64,000 nucleotides of DNA from DATFVA01 sp963721075. GTDB taxonomy: Bacteria; Bacteroidota; Ignavibacteria; Ignavibacteriales; Ignavibacteriaceae. The position numbers and the translations under genes are program-made. The stretch lies in contig CAVRHV010000005.1 in NCBI GenBank assembly GCA_963721075.1, positions 186,001-250,000 on the forward strand, in the 5' to 3' direction. Below, piece after piece: positions 35,237 to 45,181 of the stretch; positions within the stretch are counted from its first letter, which is position 1; every line of letters starts with the position of its first letter. The notes below the pieces were generated by a model. That model ran no database searches, was not told the DNA's origin, and saw nothing but the letters and a program-made list of their open reading frames with translations.

Positions 35237-37912
35237 ATGAAAAAATTTTACTTTTTATTTCTAATCTTATTTTCAGTCTCCGTATTCGCAACCATTCCGC
35301 CTAAAAGAGGAGTTAAACCTCCTACAGGCTTTAAGGAATTTCAGCAGATGGTGAGTTCAAATTACACCGAAGGATATTATGCTGAAAAATTCAAAGAGAG
35401 AAAGGTTTTGAGGGAAGAAATATCCAAAGGATTAAAATCCGGGTCGCTTCTCACAACAGACACTGTTTTTGCTCTAACCCTCATGGGTCAATACTCCGAT
35501 CTTTCTGCTCATTATCCAGCAGCTCAATTTCAGGCTCATTTATTTGATGGTCCTAATCCAACAGGAACCATAACAAATTATTATGATGAGGTTTCATATC
35601 ATCAGTTATACTTTAGCGGGAACTGTGCCGGCTGGTATGATATGCCTGGATCATTAGCAAGTTATGTTGGAACGAATAACGGGCTTGATGCTTCAGGTGG
35701 ACCGAAATTCACTCTTGATCTCATTCAAGAGGCAGACCCGTCATTTAATTTTGCGGATCATATTCAGTATTATGATTCACAAAATAACCCAAGGATAGGA
35801 TTCATTGCGGTAATCCATGCCGGAGCCGGTGCAGAAGCGGGAGCCAATAATATCTGGTCTCACAGGTGGAATTTCAGGATGCTCACCGGGGGTCAGCCTT
35901 ATGTGACAAATGATATTGATCCTGTATCCGGCAAGCATGTTTTAATTGATGGAGATTATGCTATTGAGCCTGAATTAAGCGGCTCTTCAAATTCCAACGG
36001 CGATATTATTGAAATTGGAGTTTTTACTCATGAATTCGGACATATTTTCGGACTTCCTGATTTGTATGATACAGACGGTTCTTCTGAAGGTTTAGGAAAC
36101 TGGTGTTTGATGGCGGCAGGATCATGGGGAGGGAACGGCAATTCTCCTCAAACACCTTCACATATGAGTGCCTGGTGTAAGAAGGAATTGGGCTGGGTGA
36201 CTCCGACAAACGTGAGTACATATATGCCGGATCTCTCGCTATCTGAAGTTGAGACAGATCCGGTTATATATAAATTATGGACAAACGGATCAGGCACATC
36301 GCAATATTGGCTGGTCGAAAACCGACAAAAAATCGGTTTCGATGTAAATTTGCCAAATTCAGGTTTGTTGATATTTCACGTTGATGAGACACAAAGTAAT
36401 AATACCAATGAAAATCATTACCTTGTTGACCTTGAACAAGCGGATGGATTAAGAAATCTTAATCTTGGTCAGGGACGAGGTGATGCCGGCGATGCTTTTC
36501 CCGGTACTGCTAATAATATTCGATTCGATATAAACACAAATCCCAACAGCAAAGATTACAACCTTCAGGATTCATATGTTTCTGTTAGAAATATTCATTC
36601 CGATGGAATGAATATGATTGGTGATTTTGATGTTGGATTATCCCCATATCTTCAAATTGATTCAGTTATATTATCTGAATTTGAATATCACAATGGAAGG
36701 ATAGATCCCGGAGAAAGCGGAACTTTTAGTATCTCCCTTCAAAATATAATGCCCGTGTCTGCTAATGCTGAATTAACTTTAAATATAGATGAACCAGGAA
36801 TTATACTAAATCAGTCATCCATTTCTAAAACTATCTCTGGAGATTCAGCCGTAACGATTACAATTCCCGACGCTATAACTGTTGATCCGGGATTTATTCC
36901 CCGTATGATCAAACTTCAATATTCCATTTCTTATGATTACTCTAATATGGTTACAGATAGCCTATCTATACCTATAGGAATCCCTGAAGTACTTTTAATA
37001 TCGCGTTCAGAAAGACCTGAACTTAGCAGTTATTATATCGAATCGCTTGATGAGCTGGACCGGCATTATGAAGAAGCCCGACTTACCGATCCGCAATTTT
37101 ATTATGGCAGAAAAGTGATAATAGTTTTTACGGGTAAAACCAAATATGATATTTTCACACCTGGTGAAATAGATTCATTAACCCAGTTTATTAACCTTGG
37201 GGGCAAAATATTATTCTGCGGACAAAACCTTGCCGAATACCTTGAAACGGATTATCCTGATTTCCTTCATACCATAATCGGTATTAACTGGGTGAAAAAC
37301 GAAATATTTGGAACAAGCAATGCATATGGTTTATCTAGCGATATCTTCGGTGATCAGTTTCAACATATTGTATTTTCGGGGAGTAACGGAGCGCACAATG
37401 AGACTAATGTAGATGTAATTTCTTCACTTAACGATTTCCAAATTTCGTTAACATATAAAGATGATGGTTCTGATCCAGCCGGAGGCTGGATTGATAAAAC
37501 GCAAGGCGGGAAAATATTCTTTCTCGGTTTTGGCTTTGAAAGTATTAATGACGAAACCTCCTCTATAGCCCGTACTCAGGTATTAGATGCTATAATCAAA
37601 TGGTTCGACGGCCTGGTCTCCATTCCATCAGAAGAACGGATGGAGATCACGGATTATGAATTAAATCAGAATTATCCCAATCCGTTTAATCCGTATACCA
37701 GGATAAAATGGCAGTCCCCTCAAAATGGAATTCAGACATTAAAAGTCTATGATATCCTTGGCAATGAAGTTAAAACGCTAGTCAATGAGTACAGACCTGC
37801 TGGTCAATATGAAATGGACTTTGATGCATCGGGACTGGCGAGTGGAATATATTTCTATAGGTTAGTTGCGGGTAGCTATTCCTCTGTCAGAAAAATGATT
37901 CTGCTCAAGTAA
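35237..37912 (+). CDS. M6-family metalloprotease with T9SS sorting domain
   Basis: An 891-residue secreted protease. Signal peptide MKKFYFLFLILFSVSVFA. The M6 domain has FDGPNPTGTITNYYDEVSY, the zinc motif FTHEFGHIFGLPDLYDTDG (HExxHxxGxxD), a Met-turn-like WCLMAAGSWGG, ENRQKIGFD and FHVDETQ. Residues about 480-810 hold strand-rich accessory domains. The C-terminus is a type IX sorting domain: LNQNYPNPFNPYTRIKW, VYDILGNEVKTLVNEYRPAGQYE and SGIYFYRLVAG ending KMILLK, which directs secretion and surface anchoring. It stands alone and ends in an intrinsic terminator. Confidence 0.93.
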   Translation: MKKFYFLFLILFSVSVFATIPPKRGVKPPTGFKEFQQMVSSNYTEGYYAEKFKERKVLREEISKGLKSGSLLTTDTVFALTLMGQYSDLSAHYPAAQFQAHLFDGPNPTGTITNYYDEVSYHQLYFSGNCAGWYDMPGSLASYVGTNNGLDASGGPKFTLDLIQEADPSFNFADHIQYYDSQNNPRIGFIAVIHAGAGAEAGANNIWSHRWNFRMLTGGQPYVTNDIDPVSGKHVLIDGDYAIEPELSGSSNSNGDIIEIGVFTHEFGHIFGLPDLYDTDGSSEGLGNWCLMAAGSWGGNGNSPQTPSHMSAWCKKELGWVTPTNVSTYMPDLSLSEVETDPVIYKLWTNGSGTSQYWLVENRQKIGFDVNLPNSGLLIFHVDETQSNNTNENHYLVDLEQADGLRNLNLGQGRGDAGDAFPGTANNIRFDINTNPNSKDYNLQDSYVSVRNIHSDGMNMIGDFDVGLSPYLQIDSVILSEFEYHNGRIDPGESGTFSISLQNIMPVSANAELTLNIDEPGIILNQSSISKTISGDSAVTITIPDAITVDPGFIPRMIKLQYSISYDYSNMVTDSLSIPIGIPEVLLISRSERPELSSYYIESLDELDRHYEEARLTDPQFYYGRKVIIVFTGKTKYDIFTPGEIDSLTQFINLGGKILFCGQNLAEYLETDYPDFLHTIIGINWVKNEIFGTSNAYGLSSDIFGDQFQHIVFSGSNGAHNETNVDVISSLNDFQISLTYKDDGSDPAGGWIDKTQGGKIFFLGFGFESINDETSSIARTQVLDAIIKWFDGLVSIPSEERMEITDYELNQNYPNPFNPYTRIKWQSPQNGIQTLKVYDILGNEVKTLVNEYRPAGQYEMDFDASGLASGIYFYRLVAGSYSSVRKMILLK

Positions 37913-38021
37913 TTCATAACCAGAAGTAATTTCGAGACTTCAGGTAATGGTTAAATCCCGGTATAGGGATATCGTCTCGAGCAAAGGAGAGATCTTAACC
38001 AATTACATCAAAGCCAAAATT

Positions 38022-38045
38022 AACCCCGGATCTTCTTCCGGGGTT
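38022..38045 (+). terminator. Intrinsic terminator after the M6 protease
   Basis: A perfect 9-bp stem AACCCCGGA (38022-38030) and TCCGGGGTT (38037-38045) with a 6-base loop, followed by an AT-rich stretch. It lies in the gap between the M6 protease and the convergent hydrolase gene. Confidence 0.75.
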
Positions 38046-38184
38046 TACTTTATAATAATTGCTAAGGTCTTCAATGGTTTTCAAGGTAATAATACTATTA
38101 CGACCCAAGTGAAAGATCATTTAGTTCTCGACCAATTGATTCTCCCGGGGATTAATTATCCGGAAAGGGGAAGCAGGATTATCA

Positions 38185-38979
38185 TTATTTCCTTGTCTCT
38201 TCACCCTTAAATGGTTCTGAGAAGAATCGTGACACGGTCGAATTAAACAGATTGGGATTATCATTTGTAACCCAGTGAGTTTCACCGGGGAAAATGGAAA
38301 GATTTGCCTTTGGAATGTTCCGGTAAATGAACAGAGTATGTTCCTCGAGGATAATATCCCGGTCGCACGACATTACGAGTACGGGTACATCAATTCTTCT
38401 CAATTCATCAGCTGAAATATCCGGTTGTGTTTCCATGAGTTTGAATCGCTGATAAATAAGATTCCAGTCTTTCGACCCATCTCCTTTTGCAATCATCTCC
38501 TCAGCCTGCCTGCGGATTTTCGATGTACTCTCAACTTCTCTGGGATAAAGGGACGTAGTTCCGGGCCATAGGTTAGCGCCGAAGACTGCGATCTTTTTCA
38601 GCTTACCGGGAAAACGGTACCCGAGCATTAGTCCGATTATACCCCCATCGCTCCGTCCGATAAAAAATGCGGGATCAGCCTTTAAATGATCAAGCAGTGC
38701 GGCAGCATCTTCAGTCATCTGGATATAAGAAAGGGGGTCATTGCCAAGTTCGGATTTACCGCGGCCTCTGCAGTCCATAGCAATAACCATATAATGATGG
38801 GAAAAATATTCAATCTGATACTTCATTCCTTCAATATTGCTGCCATTTCCATGAACAAGAAGCAGCGGCTCACCGCTCCCATAAACTTCATAGTAGATCT
38901 TAACCCCATTTAATGCTGCAAAATTTCCAGCCTCTGGATTGTTCCCATACGGCACCGCAGAACTTCCGGCAGTTCCCAT
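38185..38979 (-). CDS. Alpha/beta hydrolase
   Basis: About 264 residues. Motifs are VKIYYEVYGSGEPLLLVHGNGSN, MDCRGRGKSE, the nucleophile FFIGRSDGGIIGLML (GxSxG variant GRSDG), the acid VLVMSCDRDIIL and the catalytic His in FPGETHWVTN. It is a soluble esterase/epoxide-hydrolase-like enzyme of unknown substrate; there is no signal peptide with the chosen start. The ATG at 38979 is preferred over 39033 because AGGAGGAG lies 7 bases upstream. It has no close same-strand partner. Confidence 0.87.
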   Translation of the reverse strand: MGTAGSSAVPYGNNPEAGNFAALNGVKIYYEVYGSGEPLLLVHGNGSNIEGMKYQIEYFSHHYMVIAMDCRGRGKSELGNDPLSYIQMTEDAAALLDHLKADPAFFIGRSDGGIIGLMLGYRFPGKLKKIAVFGANLWPGTTSLYPREVESTSKIRRQAEEMIAKGDGSKDWNLIYQRFKLMETQPDISADELRRIDVPVLVMSCDRDIILEEHTLFIYRNIPKANLSIFPGETHWVTNDNPNLFNSTVSRFFSEPFKGEETRK

Positions 38980-39184
38980 AACCGCTCCTCCTAACTTGTT
39001 TCCCTGAAATATAACAAATATCTGTGCAGACAAGAGGATTCTTTTAGATAATACAACTTATATTCACGAACAAATAATTATACAAAATTCTTAAACCAGA
39101 ACTGAATTATCTGAGCTTTGGCTTTTGAAGCTAATATAATTATTTTATTCAGGAATTTTTATAAAAACTGAAACGGTGAACAAA

Positions 39185-39289
39185 ATGCTCGGAATATTAC
39201 TGGCGAGAAAAGGGAAGCGGAATATTTTATTAGTCCTGCTGTCTTTATCTTTTCTGCTGATCGCTGTCGGCATGGTCCTTTTATTTTAA
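39185..39289 (+). CDS. Possible 34-residue single-span membrane peptide
   Basis: A short frame with MLGILLARKGKRN followed by a hydrophobic helix ILLVLLSLSFLLIAVGMVLLF and a stop. GGTGA lies nearby upstream. Basic residues before one hydrophobic helix suggest a small membrane protein oriented with the N-terminus in the cytoplasm. No homologue is recognised; it could be chance. Confidence 0.33.
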   Translation: MLGILLARKGKRNILLVLLSLSFLLIAVGMVLLF

Positions 39290-39338
39290 GAACATAATCT
39301 GCACAAACTTGTGTTTAATAAAATCTAATACAGAATAA

Positions 39339-39569
39339 ATGGCCCGGCTTCAGACAGAATATGAAAGGTCAATTCGGTCCGAAGTAGGGACTTTGAAAGA
39401 TTCTGAAGAAAAATTAAAGACATACTTTTCCGGGGAACTTGAATCCGGCAGTCTCTTCATTATGCCTGTTGACCAATCAAATACCTATGTACTTGCCTTC
39501 AGGAGAGACTTTAGTGAAAGCACTATCCTCGGTGCTAACGTTTCGGACAAGTGTTACAAATATGCCTGA
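39339..39569 (+). CDS. Small protein before the PD-(D/E)XK gene (unknown)
   Basis: A 76-residue frame starting MARLQTEYERSIRSEVGT, with a helical N-terminus (RSEVGTLKDSEEKLKTYF) and a strand-rich C-terminal part (FIMPVDQSNTYVLAFRRDF). It ends 8 bases into the next gene's start, so it may be coupled to it or be its true N-terminal part separated by an indel. No family recognised and no clear ribosome-binding site. Confidence 0.45.
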   Translation: MARLQTEYERSIRSEVGTLKDSEEKLKTYFSGELESGSLFIMPVDQSNTYVLAFRRDFSESTILGANVSDKCYKYA

Positions 39570-40347
39570 CTTCCCCGAAAACGACATAAATTCAAACGGC
39601 TTCCTGATTAATTATCTTGCTTTTGAAAATATCGAGCCTGCTTTTGTTAAGCAGATACTTCTTGATAAAATACAGGAAATATCCGGAGTAAGACACCGAA
39701 GCATCAGGTATAATAAATACGGATTATTTATTCCCAGGTCCGGCAGAGTCATCTGCTTTTCTTTTGCTCACAGCGGAAGTATGTATTACAGGTACAGACT
39801 GGCTGAGTTCAAACTGAAAATAGTTCCATCGGGATTAAGCAATTATCTTATGTCGCTGCTAAGTTATTGTCCTGATGAATATTTTTACAGCGGTTCAAGG
39901 GCATCCGGTTTCATACTTGATATGAAAAGTCAGATGGAGCATACCTGCAGCCACAAAATCAGCGCCCTGACTAAATCAGCACTGAAAGCAGGTAAATTTA
40001 AGAGCGGCCATGAGAACGTTGAGAAGTATCTGCTTGAGTACGATCCCGAAACCATTGCCTGCGAAGTTCCAGTCTGGTATGAACAGCCGCCAGGCAGTAA
40101 ACTTCGTATTAATGGAGTATTGACGGGACATATTGACATACTAAGGTATGAAAATGACGGCAGGATAGGGATATGGGACTATAAGCCGCGCGCGAGATAT
40201 GAGAAGAAAGCACATATGCAGGTATACCTTTATGCACTTATGCTCTCTCAGCGCACAGGCATTCCGTTAAACAAATTTCTATGCGGTTATTTTGATGTAA
40301 GTGATGCGTATTTCTTTAACTCAGAAGATGTGGTTTTGGTTTTATAA
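39562..40347 (+). CDS. PD-(D/E)XK nuclease-superfamily protein (RecB/Cas4-like), orphan
   Basis: About 261 residues from the ATG at 39562. The C-terminal third has a RecB/Cas4-type nuclease core: GVLTGHIDILRYEN with the motif II Asp, GRIGIWDYKPRARYEKK with the D-x-K of motif III, and the helix HMQVYLYALMLS carrying Gln and Tyr as in motif IV. The N-terminal region (FLINYLAFENIEPAFVKQIL) is of unknown function and has a Cys in SYCPDEYFYSG and an HTCSH stretch; no clear four-Cys Fe-S cluster is visible. No cas, recB or restriction genes lie nearby. It may process or repair DNA; the substrate is unknown. Confidence 0.68.
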   Translation: MPDFPENDINSNGFLINYLAFENIEPAFVKQILLDKIQEISGVRHRSIRYNKYGLFIPRSGRVICFSFAHSGSMYYRYRLAEFKLKIVPSGLSNYLMSLLSYCPDEYFYSGSRASGFILDMKSQMEHTCSHKISALTKSALKAGKFKSGHENVEKYLLEYDPETIACEVPVWYEQPPGSKLRINGVLTGHIDILRYENDGRIGIWDYKPRARYEKKAHMQVYLYALMLSQRTGIPLNKFLCGYFDVSDAYFFNSEDVVLVL

Positions 40348-40375
40348 TTACATTCACGAGCCGTAAATAATAAAA

Positions 40376-40748
40376 TTATGCCCTCAGGTTCCTGTTTATC
40401 ATTTCATTTATTGTCTTTTCTAACTCAGCTGAGTCATAAGGCTTCTTAATAATTACACAATTTTCCATTAGATCACTTTTGCTATTGTAGTGCCGAGGAG
40501 GAACCAGTCAGATAAATAATCGGTACTTTATATTTCAGGACAACCTTTTCTGTGAAATCGGTAGCAGATTCGTGCATCGAGTAGTCGGATATTATAAGAT
40601 CCAGTTTGTCATTCTGTAAATGCTTCTCAATCTCTGAGGGAGAGGCATCAATTCCCATAACTTTATACCCCATTCTCTTAAGGGTATTCTGTATATCCAG
40701 AGCAATAATACCCTGCTTTTCAACAATTAATGCCTTTTTTTCTGCCAT
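40376..40748 (-). CDS. Single-domain response regulator receiver, frameshifted
   Basis: About 124 residues with one extra base near 40489. The receiver begins MAEKKALIVEKQGIIALDIQ; an E-K pair replaces the usual acidic pair. The phospho-acceptor Asp lies in LDLIISDYSMHES, the switch Thr in VPIIYLTGSS, and the conserved Lys-Pro in the restored frame (IIKKPYDSAELEKTINEMI). The frame as read stops at SSALQ before the Lys. No output domain is present, so it may act by protein contacts or in a phosphorelay. No kinase is adjacent. Confidence 0.8.
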
Positions 40749-40973
40749 ATATTGTTTAGTGATGTTTTTAATAGTGTATTTGAATTTAAAAAATTTTGGT
40801 AAATAAGAAATATGTCATTTGTATGATTAAAATCACATATGACAGATTATTCCGAATGGAGAAAGCTTAATTATTAAAGCCAGAGTCAATACACAGAACA
40901 TTAATAATGATGTTCCTACTATAATTACTTTTCGTTATATTTATCATTCGTATTCAGAGTAAATGGAATCAGA

Positions 40974-43010
40974 TTGGCAAAAGAAAAAATACTTGTAACT
41001 TCAGCCCTTCCATATTCAAACGGACGAATTCATCTGGGACATTTAAGCGGTGCCTACCTGCCGGCGGATATTTACGTCCGCTACCAAAGGATGAAGGGCA
41101 GAGATGTTCTTTATATATGCGGTTCGGATGAACATGGTGTGCCGATAACCATAAGTGCGGATAAGGAAAAAGTCAGTCCCCAGGTTATAACGGATCGTTA
41201 TCACGAAACAAACAGCAAAGCTTTTGAACAGTTCGGAATAAGTTTCGATATTTATTCACGAACATCCCTTCCAATTCACCATGAAACTGCGAGGGAGTTT
41301 TTTCTTGAGTATTACAACCGCGGAATGCTTAAAGAAAAGAAATCAATGCAGTTCTATGATGAAGAAGTTAAAATGTTTTTACCTGACCGGTACGTTGAGG
41401 GTACCTGTCCTAACTGCGGATATGAAGAGGCAAGAAGCGATGAGTGTGAGAACTGCGGGGCTCTGTATGAACCTTCGGAGCTGAAAAATCCAAAAAGCAA
41501 AATAAGCGGCAAAACCCCTGTTCTTAGGGAAACCACTCACTGGTATTTCCCTCTGGGTGATTACCAGCCGCGCCTGGAAGAATATATAAGGGTGAGCAGT
41601 GAAAATTACGGATGGAAGGATAACGTTCTTCAGTATTGCAGAGGATGGTTTAAGGCAGGACTTAAAGACAGGGCATATACGAGAGATCTGGACTGGGGAG
41701 TGGCCGTACCTCTCGATTCAGCTGAAGGAAAAGTTCTGTATGTCTGGTTTGAAGCTGTACTGGGATATATCTCTGCAACGAAAGAATTATCCAGGCAGCG
41801 GGGAAATGAAAATCTCTGGCGAGAGTACTGGCAGGGAGAGAATACAAAGTATATTGCCTTCATTGGAAAGGATAATGTTGTTTTCCATTGCATTATTTTT
41901 CCCGCAATGCTTATGGCTTGGAATGACGGGGATAAGGAGAAATACATTCTACCTCAGAATGTTCCGGCTAACGAGTTCCTTAATTTTGAGGGAAAGAAGT
42001 TTTCAAAAAGCCGAAACTGGGGAATTGACGTCATCGATTTCCTTAAAATTTTTCCTCCTGATCCTCTCAGATATACTCTTGCAGCTAATCTGCCCGAGAC
42101 AAGAGATACCGATTTCTACTGGAAGGAATTTCAGCTGAGGAATAACAGCGAGCTGGCTGATATACTCGGCAATTTTATTAATAGAACATTCACTTTCGCA
42201 CACAAACATTTTGATGGTAAGGTTCCTGCTAAAGGTAAAACGGAAAAAATTGATGATGAAATGGTGCAGCTGTTGGCAGGTTATCCGGATAAAATTTCTG
42301 CCTTATTCGAATGCTACAGGATAAAGGACGGTGTAACAGAAATTATGAACCTTGCCCGTGCAGGCAACAAATATTTTAATGATTCGGAACCATGGATAAC
42401 TGTAAAAAGCGATAAAGAGAAATGCGGTACAACCATTAATATCTGCCTGCAGACAATTTATACTCTGGCAGGTCTTTTTTCGCCGGTTATTCCTTTTTCT
42501 TCAGAAAAGATTTTTAAGATACTGAATTCATCGCCTTCCGGCTGGGATGAACTTGGTAATCAGCATCTTGAAGCCGGCCATACGCTCAATAAGACAGAAA
42601 TTATTTTCCCGAAAATAGAGGATGAAATAATCGAACAGCAAGTAGAAAAACTAGGGTCAGAAAAAGAAGAGGATACAAAAAATAACCTTATATCTATTGA
42701 AGATTTTGATAAAGTTAAGCTGAAAGTGGCTGAAATTGTTGAAGCCGTAAATGTGCCTAAAAGTAATAAGCTTATTAAACTGAAGGTGAGACTAGATGAC
42801 GGCGACCGCCAGGTAATTGCCGGAATCGCAAAAAGTTATAAACCAGAAGAACTTGTCGGGAAGAAAATCATTCTCGTTGCCAATCTTAAACCAGCTAAAC
42901 TGATGGGCCTTGAGTCCCGTGGAATGGTTCTGGCTGTTGAAAATGAGAATGGTGAATTAAATATTCTTACCGCAGCTCAGAATGTTAAAAACGGAACACG
43001 GGCAAAGTAG
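40974..43010 (+). CDS. metG: Methionyl-tRNA synthetase
   Basis: A 678-residue class I synthetase that charges tRNA-Met. It has the HIGH motif GRIHLGHLSGAY, the zinc knuckle CPNCGYEEARSDECENCG, the KMSKS-type FEGKKFSKSRNWG and WFEAVLGYISA. A C-terminal tRNA-binding domain (about 575-678) contains DFDKVKLKVAEIVEAVNVPKS and NLKPAKLMGLESRGM. The start codon is TTG at 40974 with a poor ribosome-binding site. It stands alone between a response regulator and the subtilisin-like protease. Confidence 0.96.
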   Translation: MAKEKILVTSALPYSNGRIHLGHLSGAYLPADIYVRYQRMKGRDVLYICGSDEHGVPITISADKEKVSPQVITDRYHETNSKAFEQFGISFDIYSRTSLPIHHETAREFFLEYYNRGMLKEKKSMQFYDEEVKMFLPDRYVEGTCPNCGYEEARSDECENCGALYEPSELKNPKSKISGKTPVLRETTHWYFPLGDYQPRLEEYIRVSSENYGWKDNVLQYCRGWFKAGLKDRAYTRDLDWGVAVPLDSAEGKVLYVWFEAVLGYISATKELSRQRGNENLWREYWQGENTKYIAFIGKDNVVFHCIIFPAMLMAWNDGDKEKYILPQNVPANEFLNFEGKKFSKSRNWGIDVIDFLKIFPPDPLRYTLAANLPETRDTDFYWKEFQLRNNSELADILGNFINRTFTFAHKHFDGKVPAKGKTEKIDDEMVQLLAGYPDKISALFECYRIKDGVTEIMNLARAGNKYFNDSEPWITVKSDKEKCGTTINICLQTIYTLAGLFSPVIPFSSEKIFKILNSSPSGWDELGNQHLEAGHTLNKTEIIFPKIEDEIIEQQVEKLGSEKEEDTKNNLISIEDFDKVKLKVAEIVEAVNVPKSNKLIKLKVRLDDGDRQVIAGIAKSYKPEELVGKKIILVANLKPAKLMGLESRGMVLAVENENGELNILTAAQNVKNGTRAK

Positions 43011-43047
43011 TCAATATATCATTATCTAAATATTCCGGAGAGTAAAG

Positions 43048-45067
43048 ATGAGAAAAATCTTTTTACCAATTTTTATGTTATGTCTGATTGCAGCAGCATT
43101 TGCTCAGGAGGGGCCGATCAGCAAGATTTCGGCTGCCCTGCAGTCAGAGATATCAAATACTCCTGCTGATGAGCAGCTGCTGGTATGGATTTATTTTACT
43201 GATAAAGGTCAGAATACAGATGCATATTTTAATAATCCTCTCAGTGTTGTCAGTGAAAAATCCCTGAAGAGAAGGCAAAAAGTACTGGGTGTGAATAATC
43301 CGCTGACCATAAGGGATATTCCGGTTAATCCGGCGTATCTGGCAGAAGTAAAAGCAAAAGGACTTACGATAAAATGGCCGTCGAAATGGCTGAATGCAGT
43401 CAGCGGCACAATAAATAAATCTCAGATTGATAAACTGGAAACTCTTCCTTTTGTTAAGAAACTTGATAAAGTGCATAAATTTAAAGAAGGATATCAGCCT
43501 GAAACCGATATGAAAGAAGTACAGCAGACCCTCTCAAAGATCACCCAGCCTTCCGGTATTAATACATATGATTATGGTGATTCATACGCACAGTTACAGC
43601 AGATAAACGTTCCGGCTGTTCACGATATGGGATATACAGGACAGGGTGTTACGGTTTGCGTAATGGATGCAGGATTCAGCAGGCTAAGTCATGAAGCATT
43701 CAGTTCACTGGATATCATAGCTGCCTGGGACTTTGTTAATAATGATCCCAACGTTGGCAACGAGGCAGATTCAGGAAGTGGTACTCACGGAACCGAAACT
43801 CTTTCCACGATAGGAGGATATGCTCCGGGACATCTTATCGGTCCTGCTTTTAATGCATCATACATACTTGCAAAAACTGAAAATACCGATAGCGAAACTC
43901 CGCTTGAAGAAGATAACTGGATCGCCGCGATGGAATGGGCCGATAGTATCGGAGTTGATGTTACATCTACCTCTCTAAGTTATCTGGATTTTGATCCTCC
44001 CTGGCAGAGCTATACATGGGAGGATATGGATGGTAATACCGCAATAAGTACCATTGGAGCAGATTATGCAGCCTACCTGGGTATAGTAGTTGTTAATTCA
44101 GCAGGAAATTCCGGTTATGATCCCTCACACAATACACTCGGCGCGCCGGCTGACGGTGACAGCGTTATTACCGCGGGTGCTGTTGGCTACTCTGGAGCAA
44201 GAGCATCATTCAGCAGTGTTGGTCCTACTGCAGACGGCAGAGTTAAACCGGATATTATGGCACTTGGTTCAGGTAATATTGTTGCTTCTCCCTATAGCGA
44301 TAATTCTTACACATCTGCCAGCGGCACATCATTCAGCTGTCCTCTTTCGGCAGGTGTAGCAGCCCTGATTTTATGCGCCAATCCTGGTTTAACCCCAATG
44401 CAGGTTCGTGATGCAATGAGAGAAACTGCTTCACAAAGTAATAATCCCGATAACCTGATGGGCTGGGGAATACTTAATGCACTTGATGCAGTTAACTACT
44501 TCCCGACTCCTGTAGAGCTATCATCTTTCTCAGCATCTGTTTCCGATGGCGGTGTTAATCTCGTATGGACTACCGCCACTGAGAAAAATAACCGCGGATT
44601 TGAGATTGAAAGAAAATCAGCCGGTTCAGGTTATTCAATGATCGGTTTTGTAGAGGGTAACGGAACAGTTTCCACACCCAAGTCATTACAGTTATACTGA
44701 TAAAAACGATGTACGCGGGGTCCGTACATACAGATTGAAACAGGTCGATTTTGATGGGAAATTCACCTACAGCAATGAAATTACAGTAGATGTGCCTGCT
44801 GCCTCTGATTATGTTCTTCAGCAGAATTATCCGAACCCTTTTAACCCTTCAACAATGATTAAATATTCCGTTCCGGAAGCATCCAATGTCAAACTTATTC
44901 TATATGATGCACTGGGCCGCCAGGTTAAAGTATTAACCAATGAATATAAAGAAGCAGGTAATTATTCGTATACTCTTAATGCCGGCGGATTGTCGAGCGG
45001 TGTGTATATTGTAAGACTAAGTTCCGGAATTTCAAATAAGGTTATCAAAATAACACTGGCGAAATAA
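43048..45067 (+). CDS. Subtilisin-like S8 peptidase with T9SS sorting domain, frameshifted
   Basis: About 673 residues joined across a shift near 44675. Signal peptide MRKIFLPIFMLCLIAAAFAQ; a propeptide region (residues 30-150) precedes the catalytic domain with the Asp in VTVCVMDAGFSRL, the His in GSGTHGTETLSTI and the Ser in ASGTSFSCPLSAGVAAL. After FVEGNGTVS the restored frame reads SHYSYTDKNDVRGVRTYRL and then the type IX domain QQNYPNPFNPSTMIKYS, LYDALGRQVKVLTNEYKEAG and GVYIVRLSSGI. It is secreted and anchored by T9SS. The 3' end as read loses the sorting domain, so an assembly indel is likelier than truncation. Confidence 0.92.
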
Positions 45068-45072
45068 ATTTT

Positions 45073-45123
45073 CAGGCCTGAAATGACGGGTAACCCATGC
45101 CGGTTTACCTTGATTTTCAGGCC
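45073..45123 (+). terminator. Inverted repeat after the S8 peptidase
   Basis: AGGCCTGAAA (45073-45082) pairs with the complementary TTTCAGGCCT ending at 45123, enclosing a second GGTAACC-like hairpin. It lies between the protease and the chaperone operon. There is no long T-run, so it is a possible weak terminator. Confidence 0.5.
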
Positions 45124-45181
45124 TTCTATAGATAAAATTGCTGGCTAAAATGTAAAAACTTAAAATAAGGAGAATCACTCA

